A DNA stretch of 40,286 bases from Anaerolineae bacterium (GTDB lineage Bacteria; Chloroflexota; Anaerolineae; J036; Brachytrichaceae), in NCBI GenBank assembly GCA_023511655.1, contig JAIMBB010000017.1:1-40286 (forward strand). The letters run 5' to 3'. Under the pieces are notes generated by a model. It was not told the DNA's origin, did not search any database, and worked only from the letters and a program-made list of their open reading frames with translations. Position numbers and translations under genes: made by a program. This document shows positions 33,700-40,286 of the stretch, piece after piece; the stretch's first letter is position 1, and each line of letters starts with the position of its first letter.

Positions 33700-35370
33700 T
33701 CAATCTTTGCGACGGAAGAGCAAGAAGGGGCCGTTCTCCGCTTCGTAGCGGTAGTTAGCTTCGACGTAGTTGTGCAGGTCGGTCAGGCGTTTCCAGTTGT
33801 CAATGTGCCGCACGCCCAGCCACGGATAATCGTCCCGCGAGAGGATGAAGTAGGTCGGCTTGTTGCGAACCACCTGCTCGTAGAACTGGCGGCCGAATTC
33901 GGCGTTCGTCCACGAACCATGCGCCGGCGCCCACACATCGGCGAACGGGAAGCGCGTGGCGTTGCGGCGGTCGCTGAGCATATACACCCATGGCGCATCG
34001 GCAAACAGGCTGATCGTCTCATCCGGCCGGGTGTGTTCGGCGATGTACTCGGCCACGTACAGTTGTGGCGCGACCCTGCTCTCCAGGTGGATTTCGCGCA
34101 GCGATTTGCCCTGCACGATCACGTTGATGTAGGCGTCGTGCACCCACGGCAGCATGCGGATGGCGAGCAGGGCAAACGCCCCGGCGCCGACGAGCATGGC
34201 CGCAATGCCAAGGGCGCGCCTGGCGGCGACCGCAATCGCCGCCGGCGAGGCCCGTTCGTGCCACCACAGCCAGGCAGCCGCGACGCCGGCGCCGGCCATG
34301 ATGGCCAGTGGCCCGTGCAGGATGCTGAAGTGATATTGCACGTATTTGGCCTGGATGGCTACCACGGCCAGCCCGGCGATGAACAGCCCAAGCAGGTAGG
34401 TGTAGCGCGCTGCGCCCACGCCGTTCAGCGGTCGAATGAAGCGCGCCATCCCGAGCACGGCGAGGACGAACAGCAGTGGAAACCCGCCGCCGAAGAACGT
34501 CCATTGCGCCACGGTAGGTTTGTAGTCGGCGGTCAGATCCGCGCCGTTGTCGGTGAAGCGCCACAGGAACTGCACGATCTCCGGGAAGGTGCGAGGCGGG
34601 CCGAGCGGAAAGAGTTCGCGGAAGACGTTGAGTTGCTCGATCAACGCAGGCACGCCGCCCACCAGCGCGAAGTAGGCCAGCACGAGCGCGTTGATGACCA
34701 GCGCGCCGATGGCAAACGCAGCGCCGCTCCTCACCGTCGCGATCGGCGAACGCGTGACCAGCCATGTCTGGGCCAGCAAACCGACGCCGATGGCCGCGAT
34801 GAGCAGGGCGAAGGTGTACTTGAACCACATCAAAATGCCCGCGCACACGCCGCTGATGAAGGAGAGCCGCAGGTCGCGCGCCGGCGGCTCACCCGCGCGG
34901 ACGGCGCGCCACGCTGCATACAGCGCCAGCACGATGAACAGGTTCGAGAACGTCTCGGCCTGGTTCATGGACCAATAGTTGATGCCGGCATAGATCAGCC
35001 AGTAGAACGCGGCTGCCGGCAGCGCTGCCGATGGATGGAACATCGCCCGCGCTGTCCAACCGACCATCGCCGCCGTGATCGCCTGCCAGATCAGCGTAAA
35101 CGCGTGCACCGCCACGGTGCTGAACGAGATGGAAAGCGCGACGGCATACAGCACCATCACGCCCGGCCCTTTGCTCTCGAAGCAATCGCGGATCGGCATG
35201 CCACCTCGGCGGATCACATCGCCGCATGCCGAGTAGATGCCCTGGTCGTGTCCGAATGGGTAGATGAGATGTGGGGCGGCCAACAAACCGAGCGCCAATG
35301 CACCGAGCACGATTGCCAGAACCGAGACCAGGCGACGCCACGCGCCCGCCGTTCCAGGTGAGCTGATCAC
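33700..35370 (-). CDS. PMT-type (GT39/ArnT-like) membrane glycosyltransferase, paralogue
   Basis: This 556-residue paralogue of the following gene shares G-H-D-Q-G in the first external loop, G-D-V-I-R-R-G-G, W-F-K-Y in mid-protein, and a C-terminal stretch running N-V-I-V-Q-G-K to H-L-E-S. It has about ten membrane helices. The GTG start at 35370 has no clear ribosome site, so the true start may lie a little downstream. The pair probably decorates cell-surface polymers or proteins. It has a very long antisense open frame (33115-35361), which is a shadow of its codon usage. Confidence 0.8.
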   Translation of the reverse strand: MISSPGTAGAWRRLVSVLAIVLGALALGLLAAPHLIYPFGHDQGIYSACGDVIRRGGMPIRDCFESKGPGVMVLYAVALSISFSTVAVHAFTLIWQAITAAMVGWTARAMFHPSAALPAAAFYWLIYAGINYWSMNQAETFSNLFIVLALYAAWRAVRAGEPPARDLRLSFISGVCAGILMWFKYTFALLIAAIGVGLLAQTWLVTRSPIATVRSGAAFAIGALVINALVLAYFALVGGVPALIEQLNVFRELFPLGPPRTFPEIVQFLWRFTDNGADLTADYKPTVAQWTFFGGGFPLLFVLAVLGMARFIRPLNGVGAARYTYLLGLFIAGLAVVAIQAKYVQYHFSILHGPLAIMAGAGVAAAWLWWHERASPAAIAVAARRALGIAAMLVGAGAFALLAIRMLPWVHDAYINVIVQGKSLREIHLESRVAPQLYVAEYIAEHTRPDETISLFADAPWVYMLSDRRNATRFPFADVWAPAHGSWTNAEFGRQFYEQVVRNKPTYFILSRDDYPWLGVRHIDNWKRLTDLHNYVEANYRYEAENGPFLLFRRKD

Positions 35371-35410
35371 GAAGAATATGCTACCAGAGTGGGGCGGTGT
35401 TCATGACATC

Positions 35411-35446
35411 GTCAACCTCGACCTCGACGTCGACGTCGAGGTTGAC
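35411..35446. repeat. Long perfect inverted repeat upstream of glpD
   Basis: GTCAACCTCGAC (35411-35422) and its exact complement (35435-35446) flank a 12-base spacer that itself contains GTCGAC and GACGTC. It is the main structure in the 125-bp gap between the divergent glycosyltransferase and glpD genes, 50 bases before the glpD start. Short GTAGTC repeats follow it. It may be an operator or an mRNA leader hairpin. Confidence 0.75.
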
Positions 35447-35495
35447 GTAGTCGTAGTCGTAAACGCAGACATCAATGCCGAGGTAAAGTAAGCCC

Positions 35496-37202
35496 ATGGC
35501 ACATCACAAGCTGTCACAGGACGAACGGCAAGCTGCGCTGCATCGCATGGCTGCCGACGGCGTGGATGTGCTGGTGATCGGCGGTGGCATCACCGGCGCG
35601 GGCGTGGCGCTGGAGGCCGTCGCACGCGGCTATCGCACCGGCCTGGTGGAGAAAGCCGATTTCGCCAGCGGCACCAGCAGCAAGAGCACCAAACTGGTGC
35701 ACGGCGGCATCCGCTATTTGCCGCAGTTCGACTTTGCACTGGTGCGCGAAGCGTTGGTCGAGCGCGGACGGCTGGTGCGCAACGCGCCGCACCTCGTTCG
35801 GCCGCTCGGTTTCGTGCTGCCGCTCTACGCCGAGAACAAGCGCCCGCTCGGCACGCCGATCGTCCCGCCGGGCGGCGTCGGCATGGGTCTGCTGCTGCGC
35901 GCCGGGCTGATCCTGTACGACGTGATGTCGGGCCGCCTGGCGATCGGGCGTCACGAGCACATCGGCGCAGCGAAGGCGCTCGAGCTTGCGCCGGCGTTGA
36001 AGGCCGATGGGCTGAAGGATGCCTTCATCTACTACGACGGCCAGACTGACGACACGCGCCTGACGTTGACCGTGCTGCGCACGGCAGCCAGGCGCGGCGC
36101 GCTGCTGGCCAACTACGCCGAGGTGCTGGGCTTTGACCAGGAAGCAAGAGCCGGCGTCTCCGGGGGGCCTGCTCCCTCAGGCCGTCGCATCTCCGCTGCC
36201 CGCGTGCGCGATGTCCTCGGCGGCGAGGAATTCACCATCCCGGCCCGGGTGGTCATCAATGCCGCGGGCGCCTTCGCCGGGCGCATCGAGGCGATGGCCG
36301 GCGAATCGAAAATCGCGATCAAGCCGGCCAAGGGCGTGCACCTGACGTTGCCGCGCGAAGCCATCCCCACGACCGGGTACGCCGTGGTGTTGCCCGAGAC
36401 GCCCGACGGCCGCCTGCTCTTCATCGTGCCGTGGAACACCCGCGTCACGCTCGGTACGACCGACACGAAGGGCGGCGACATAGACCGACCGGTCGCTGCT
36501 GATGAAGACGTTGATTACCTCATCAACACGGCCAATGCCTATCTGCGCACCCGACTCACCCGCGAGAACGTCATCAGCGCGTGGGCGGGGTATCGCCCGC
36601 TCATCAGCCCTGCAAACTCCGACGGTGCTTCGACCGCCAATCTCTCGCGCACCCATGTGGTGGCCGATGGGCCGGGCGGCATGATCACCGTCACCGGTGG
36701 CAAGCTCACCACCTATCGCCGCATGGCCCAGGATGCGCTCGATCACCTCGTCAGGCGCATGGGGCAGCCGATCCTTCATCCCACTGAAGACCTGCCGCTT
36801 GCCGGGGCCGAGGGATACCAGGCCTGCAGCGCAGAGCTGAGCCGGGCTGCCGGCCATTTTGGCTGGGGCGATGACGTGGTGGCGCGCCTGAGCCAGTACG
36901 GCGGCGAGGCCGGCATCTTACTCGAACTGTGTGCCGATGACCCATCGCTGGCGCGGCGCATCGTGCCCGATTTGCCCTACGTGATGGCCGAAGTCGTCTA
37001 CGCCTGCCGGGGCGAGATGGCCATGACGCTCGACGACGTGTTGGCGCGCCGCCTGCACTTGAATTTCGAGGATTGGTCGCGCGGCGTCGAGCCGGCGCCG
37101 GACGTGGCGCGGGTGATGGCGCGCGAGTTGGGCTGGTCGGCCGGCGAGGCCGAAGCGCAGGTGTCGCGCTATCGAGAGCGCGTGGCGGCAGAACCTCGCT
37201 GA
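35496..37202 (+). CDS. glpD: Aerobic glycerol-3-phosphate dehydrogenase (FAD)
   Basis: This 568-residue flavoprotein oxidises sn-glycerol 3-phosphate to dihydroxyacetone phosphate and passes electrons to quinone at the membrane surface. The FAD-binding G-G-G-I-T-G-A-G is at 29-36 with E52 at the end of the second strand. The family block G-T-S-S-K-S-T-K-L-V-H-G-G follows at 59-71, and the C-terminal domain has E-M-A-M-T-L-D-D-V-L-A-R-R. GAGGTAAAG precedes the ATG. No glpK or glpF is adjacent. An insertion sequence begins about 35 bases after its stop. Confidence 0.93.
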   Translation: MAHHKLSQDERQAALHRMAADGVDVLVIGGGITGAGVALEAVARGYRTGLVEKADFASGTSSKSTKLVHGGIRYLPQFDFALVREALVERGRLVRNAPHLVRPLGFVLPLYAENKRPLGTPIVPPGGVGMGLLLRAGLILYDVMSGRLAIGRHEHIGAAKALELAPALKADGLKDAFIYYDGQTDDTRLTLTVLRTAARRGALLANYAEVLGFDQEARAGVSGGPAPSGRRISAARVRDVLGGEEFTIPARVVINAAGAFAGRIEAMAGESKIAIKPAKGVHLTLPREAIPTTGYAVVLPETPDGRLLFIVPWNTRVTLGTTDTKGGDIDRPVAADEDVDYLINTANAYLRTRLTRENVISAWAGYRPLISPANSDGASTANLSRTHVVADGPGGMITVTGGKLTTYRRMAQDALDHLVRRMGQPILHPTEDLPLAGAEGYQACSAELSRAAGHFGWGDDVVARLSQYGGEAGILLELCADDPSLARRIVPDLPYVMAEVVYACRGEMAMTLDDVLARRLHLNFEDWSRGVEPAPDVARVMARELGWSAGEAEAQVSRYRERVAAEPR

Positions 37203-37236
37203 GGGGCAAATATCTATCACTACGACGGGCGTGGTG

Positions 37237-37295
37237 CCTCACGTAAGAATCTTACCGAACAGTGATTCGTCACCTCACGCAAGAATCTTGCCCAA
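37237..37295. repeat. Left-end transposase-binding repeats L1 and L2
   Basis: Two copies of a CCTCACG-A-AAGAATCTT-type 23-mer start at 37237 and 37273, 36 bases apart. L2 overlaps the last codons of the transposase gene, so the C-terminal residues and the binding site share sequence. Confidence 0.75.
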
Positions 37296-38520
37296 ATGAT
37301 AACGTGGAGCCGAGGAGATGCGCGTTCAAAGCATCGATCTCTTGCTTCAACGCCACCATGTCCAGGTTGGCATACTGATCGCGCAGCCGTTGCTTGACCG
37401 CCTCAGGCACGTCGGGGGAATCGAGCACCCGCTGGTAGGGCGTGCGTGGCGCATCGTAGGTCTTGATAACCCTGCGGCCGTCGCGCTGTTTGTCGACCAG
37501 CTTGGTAACAGGCAGGAAGAAGTTCACGTACAGCCGGTAGTGGTCGTAGAGGCGATTGAGTTGCTTGACCTGCTGGGGGCAATTGTAGCGGTCATAGCCC
37601 ACCAGCCGACGTACGACCGACCAGTTCTTCTGCTCAACGAAGGCGTTGTCGTTTTTGCGTCCGGCCCGCCCACGGGTAAAGGTGAGTTGCTCGTGGCGGC
37701 AGTAGCGGATCAGGTGATTGTTGATGAACTCGGCGCCATTGTCGGAATCCACTCCGAGGAGCGGGAAAGGCAGACGCGCGCGCTCCTGTTTCAGGGCAGC
37801 GAAGACATGGCGCTGGGCTTTGTTGGGCACAGCGATGATCTCGGTCCAGCCGGTGCACACATCGGTCAGGGTAAGTGTGCAGGCGAAGACGCCGCGTGAG
37901 TTGCCACCGTCGTGCTGCACCAGGTCAATCTCAACAAAGCCCACCCGCTTGTCATCCCAGTCCGCGTATGTGCGCACCGGCACTTGGTGCTTGAGCAGAC
38001 TGCCTGGCTTGGTACCCCCGCGCAGACGACGCCCTGCCACTGGCTGCAAGGCACGCAGGCGATCCATGGTGGCAGCACTCATCTCCTGCAAGTGCTGGTA
38101 GGTCTGGTCACTGACCTGCAGATGTCCCTGCTCCCGCAACCGAGGCAGCTCAACATCCAGCGCTGCCCGCAGTCGCTTGGAGCCGATCTGGTCGAACCAG
38201 TCTGCGACCTGCCACAGGGCTTGGCGATCTGCGTCGGTGTAGTATCGCGCCCGCCGGCGATGCCATGGACGTGCCTTGCGGCGGAAGCGACCGCTCAGGA
38301 CAGCGCTGGCGTGCTTGCGGTGGTATCCGCTCGTCTGCACGAACTCATCTAGGATCCGCCCCCGCTCTTTCTTGCTGGCTTTGGCATAGCGCTTCTGCAG
38401 CGATTGCAGATACCGTTCACCGGGGTTGGCTTTGCGACCATCAGCTTTCGAGGCCTTGCGTGTGCTCGTCGCGGCCTGGGCGGATGTAATCCGAGCGGAT
38501 GTAATCCGAGTTGTCTTCAC
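37270..38520 (-). CDS. DDE transposase (integrase-core type)
   Basis: This 416-residue protein has a basic Ser/Thr/Lys-rich N-terminus, helix-turn-helix regions (about 35-150) and an rve-type catalytic core. The likely DDE residues are the Asp in F-V-E-I-D-L (about 199), the Asp in G-V-D-S-D-N-G (about 259), and the Glu in F-V-E-Q-K-N-W (about 296). It resembles transposases of the ISNCY/IS481-like broad group; I cannot place the exact family. The frame is complete and uninterrupted. AT content is higher than in the flanking operons. Confidence 0.88.
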   Translation of the reverse strand: MKTTRITSARITSAQAATSTRKASKADGRKANPGERYLQSLQKRYAKASKKERGRILDEFVQTSGYHRKHASAVLSGRFRRKARPWHRRRARYYTDADRQALWQVADWFDQIGSKRLRAALDVELPRLREQGHLQVSDQTYQHLQEMSAATMDRLRALQPVAGRRLRGGTKPGSLLKHQVPVRTYADWDDKRVGFVEIDLVQHDGGNSRGVFACTLTLTDVCTGWTEIIAVPNKAQRHVFAALKQERARLPFPLLGVDSDNGAEFINNHLIRYCRHEQLTFTRGRAGRKNDNAFVEQKNWSVVRRLVGYDRYNCPQQVKQLNRLYDHYRLYVNFFLPVTKLVDKQRDGRRVIKTYDAPRTPYQRVLDSPDVPEAVKQRLRDQYANLDMVALKQEIDALNAHLLGSTLSFGQDSCVR

Positions 38521-38540
38521 GTGAGCCTCCTGCCTGGGTT

Positions 38541-38633
38541 TTTGGCAAGATTCTTACGTGAGTCAGCGATACGCTGTTCGGCAAGATTTTCTCATGACGC
38601 CGCGATGCGATTTCGGTAAGATTTTTGATGAGG
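38541..38633. repeat. Right-end transposase-binding repeats R3, R2 and R1
   Basis: Three inverted relatives of the left repeats occupy 38541-38562, 38577-38597 and 38611-38633. R3 is almost identical to L1 (only the last bases differ), and R1 carries the CGGTAAGATT end that pairs with L1. The spacing between starts is 34-36 bases, matching the left side. Confidence 0.75.
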
Positions 38634-38645
38634 TGATTCGACGGG

Positions 38646-38960
38646 TTGACTTGGCGAAATATAATCGAAACGGCTATCAGCGCGCAGCCGTTCGACACCA
38701 ACATCCTGCTAGCAGGCCATACCGAGCGCGTGCTGGTGCACATATTCGCCCGATCTGAATCTCATCGAAAGGCCCTGAGCAAAGTTGAAAACCGACTTGT
38801 GGGTAGCCAAAGCAACGATCAGAGGTCAAGGCTTTAGCCGGTGAATTCAGCGAATCAAGGCTCCCGTCTAAGCTTGTCTCCGCGGAGGCAGGGAGGCTCG
38901 ACCTCCGGTTCGATTGCCGATTTTGTTCCTCAAATTTCATGAGGCAGAAAGGTCGAAGCC
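38646..38960. other. 315-bp gap without a credible gene
   Basis: Short open frames exist, but none has a ribosome site, family motif or plausible composition. The gap holds a TATAAT at 38660-38665 (with TTGACT too close to serve as its -35), a 7-bp inverted repeat (AACGGCT 38669-38675, AGCCGTT 38686-38692), and a CTCCGCGGAG palindrome near 38879. It may contain the promoter of the lipoprotein gene at 38961. Confidence 0.5.
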
Positions 38961-40121
38961 ATGAAAATCAGTTGGATGAAAGCTCGACGAGGAGAACTGG
39001 TGAGCCTAATGCTGGTGTTGGCTCTTTCGGGATGCGCCCCGCCACCACTTGTATCTGCGCTCGAGCCAAGCGAGCTTCGCATGCTGTCTCCCACCCGCCA
39101 AATAGCAGGATGGACGGGGTTGATGTCTATAGACGAGCTGACTATCCCACAAGCATGCGTTCGGCGGATGATGTTCCTGCCAAACCCCGAGCACGCCAAT
39201 GTTTCGCCGAGTGGTGAGTGGGTGGTAGTGAGACATTCTAAGCATGACCACCACATCCTCATCCCATTTCCTGTTCCAGACAGCACAATCTTTTTCTACA
39301 ACCTGGAGACACTTAAGTATGGGTTGTTGCCGAACACCATCGGCGAGGACCTGAAACCTAAACTGGCTGATCGCTTGTGGTCCCCTCGCTGGGACGCGAG
39401 TGGGAGCGGCCTGTATTATCTGTCGAGTGAGGAGATAGATCACGTGGATTTGACCAGCGGAGCGCTTGGAAGGGTGCGGAAGGATTGTCCAGGATGCAAC
39501 TCTATAGCGATTAACGAAAGGCTGGGCGTCATTGCAGTGACGCGTCGAACAAGCGACTGGGGGCCGGTAGGACATGCGGATTACGAGCTCAATCTCATTC
39601 GATGGAGTGAGTCCTTCTCCAATACGCTGCTAACCATGCGTGAGCGGGTAATATCCATGTCAAATGTGAGCCTGTCACCAGGCGGCTGGTGGGTGTCGTA
39701 CGAGATCGAAAGATGGGAGCGAGATGAGCAGGGCAAAAGTCAGATACGCGCCTATCGTCGCTATGTGGAGCTGGCGGATTGGAAGATCGGGAAAGTGATA
39801 ACCTCTACAAAGAACCAACTCACCGATTTTTGGGTGATGGATGGCGTAGTGGTGGAGCCAGACCTGGAAGCGCTGCAGATATTGCGGCACGACCTCAGGA
39901 CGGGTGAACGGGTCGTGCTTGCCAGGTTAGCTCCAGATGCATTGGCCGAGGAGAAGAAGAAGGGGGTCGAATACGAGTCGGTTTACTCAGTGATGATTGG
40001 GGGAAGAGAGCAACAGTATCTTCTGTTCCAGCCCGGATACTTTGGCGGCCCATTACATATCGCTGACCTGGCATGTAGTCTACAACTTGCGCACACAGAG
40101 AGAGCACAAGGAGAGCAATGA
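38961..40121 (+). CDS. Lipoprotein, probable beta-propeller (TolB/WD40-like), unknown function
   Basis: This 386-residue protein has a lipobox L-S-G-C25 and a region of repeated beta strands with N-V-S-P-S-G-E-W, S-P-R-W-D-A-S-G-S-G-L-Y-Y-L and V-S-L-S-P-G-G-W-W-V-S-Y, the pattern of TolB-like propeller blades. The start ATG at 38961 has GAAAGGTC upstream. Base composition and codon use are more AT-rich than in the operons to the left. It lies just past the insertion sequence, so horizontal acquisition is possible. No partner gene is in the window. Confidence 0.75.
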   Translation: MKISWMKARRGELVSLMLVLALSGCAPPPLVSALEPSELRMLSPTRQIAGWTGLMSIDELTIPQACVRRMMFLPNPEHANVSPSGEWVVVRHSKHDHHILIPFPVPDSTIFFYNLETLKYGLLPNTIGEDLKPKLADRLWSPRWDASGSGLYYLSSEEIDHVDLTSGALGRVRKDCPGCNSIAINERLGVIAVTRRTSDWGPVGHADYELNLIRWSESFSNTLLTMRERVISMSNVSLSPGGWWVSYEIERWERDEQGKSQIRAYRRYVELADWKIGKVITSTKNQLTDFWVMDGVVVEPDLEALQILRHDLRTGERVVLARLAPDALAEEKKKGVEYESVYSVMIGGREQQYLLFQPGYFGGPLHIADLACSLQLAHTERAQGEQ

Positions 40122-40286
40122 GGCCAGGGGACGTGAGGAACTAGACTTTTGTAAAGTGGCGTTTGCCGGTCGAAACACTGGGTGAGTCACCGCACAAATG
40201 CGCTATAAATTGGCGTGATTGATTGTCAGAACGCCACATATGGCAGCTTTGGTAACTGCCTACCCTCTGAATAGCGAGTGAAATGC

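Larger units (their letters stand above)
37237..38633. mobile_element. Insertion sequence with iterated terminal repeats
   Basis: This element of about 1.4 kb holds one transposase gene (minus strand) bounded by related 21-23 bp repeats: two at the left (37237-37259, 37273-37295) and three at the right in opposite orientation (38541-38562, 38577-38597, 38611-38633). The outermost pair shares AATCTTACCGAA, while the inner copies read CTTGCC. The frame is intact, so it may be active. I found no convincing target duplication, so the exact ends may be off by a few bases. Confidence 0.75.

Noticed and set aside
33115-35361. Very long plus-strand open frame (748 codons) opposite the glycosyltransferase genes
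   Set aside because: It has low-complexity Arg/Gln/Asp/His-rich composition, no family motif, and lies antisense to two well-supported membrane protein genes. It is a codon-usage shadow in GC-rich DNA.
37223-38645. CGACGGG at 37223-37229 and 38639-38645 as the target duplication of the insertion sequence
   Set aside because: The copies lie 7 and 5 bases from the outer repeats, so they are out of register with symmetric ends; they may be chance.
38646-38665. TTGACT and TATAAT as a promoter
   Set aside because: Only 8 bases separate them, too close for sigma70; TATAAT alone may still act with another element.
1-40286. CRISPR arrays, rRNA or tRNA genes, replication origin
   Set aside because: No regularly spaced repeats, no tRNA-like cloverleaf and no rRNA sequence were noticed on either strand by eye.

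Overview
The window looks like a chromosomal stretch of a GC-rich bacterium, most likely a Chloroflexota (Anaerolineae-type) organism. The clues are the lipoproteins with long Pro/Thr/Ser-rich linkers, tandem PMT-type membrane glycosyltransferases, two EamA transporters, and a GH51/GH43/GH2 sugar set beside GlpD. The phylum is an inference from gene content; no marker gene proves it.

Layout. (1) 101-3822, minus strand: two overlapping half-transporter genes forming a heterodimeric ABC exporter. (2) 3903-21580, plus strand: a GntR/HutC-type regulator with its own promoter and a palindromic operator, followed by about 17 kb of closely packed genes that look like one operon. (3) 21739-26544: lipoproteins, a Pro/Ala-rich membrane protein and two EamA transporters. 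(4) 26677-32117: arabinofuranosidase, GH43 lipoprotein and GH2 glycosidase. (5) 32119-35370, minus strand: two paralogous PMT-type glycosyltransferases. (6) 35496-37202: aerobic glycerol-3-phosphate dehydrogenase. (7) 37237-38633: an insertion sequence. (8) 38961-40121: a lipoprotein in DNA less GC-rich than the rest.

The operon at 4728-21580 is the centre of interest. In order it encodes a small lipocalin-like protein, a DUF3891 protein, two more lipocalin-like proteins, a pheophorbide-a-oxygenase-like protein that keeps the catalytic iron site but has lost all four Rieske ligands, a chlorophyllase-like alpha/beta hydrolase, a second oxygenase protein that keeps the Rieske ligands but has lost the catalytic His residues, a red-chlorophyll-catabolite-reductase-like (ferredoxin-bilin-reductase fold) protein, and a fourth lipocalin-like protein. 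These are followed by an HMG-CoA-lyase-type lyase, a fused aconitase/IPM-dehydratase-type hydro-lyase, a class III CoA transferase, a cyclic amidohydrolase, a seven-helix membrane protein, an acyl-CoA-dehydrogenase-like flavoprotein and an aldehyde dehydrogenase.

My reading is a bacterial tetrapyrrole catabolic operon. The front half resembles the plant chlorophyll breakdown sequence (chlorophyllase, PaO, RCCR), with PaO split into two complementary half-dead subunits. The back half could hydrolyse and hydrate ring fragments (lactam/imide to substituted maleate to substituted malyl-CoA) and cleave them to central metabolites. The family calls come from motifs read by eye. The overall pathway and substrate are inference.
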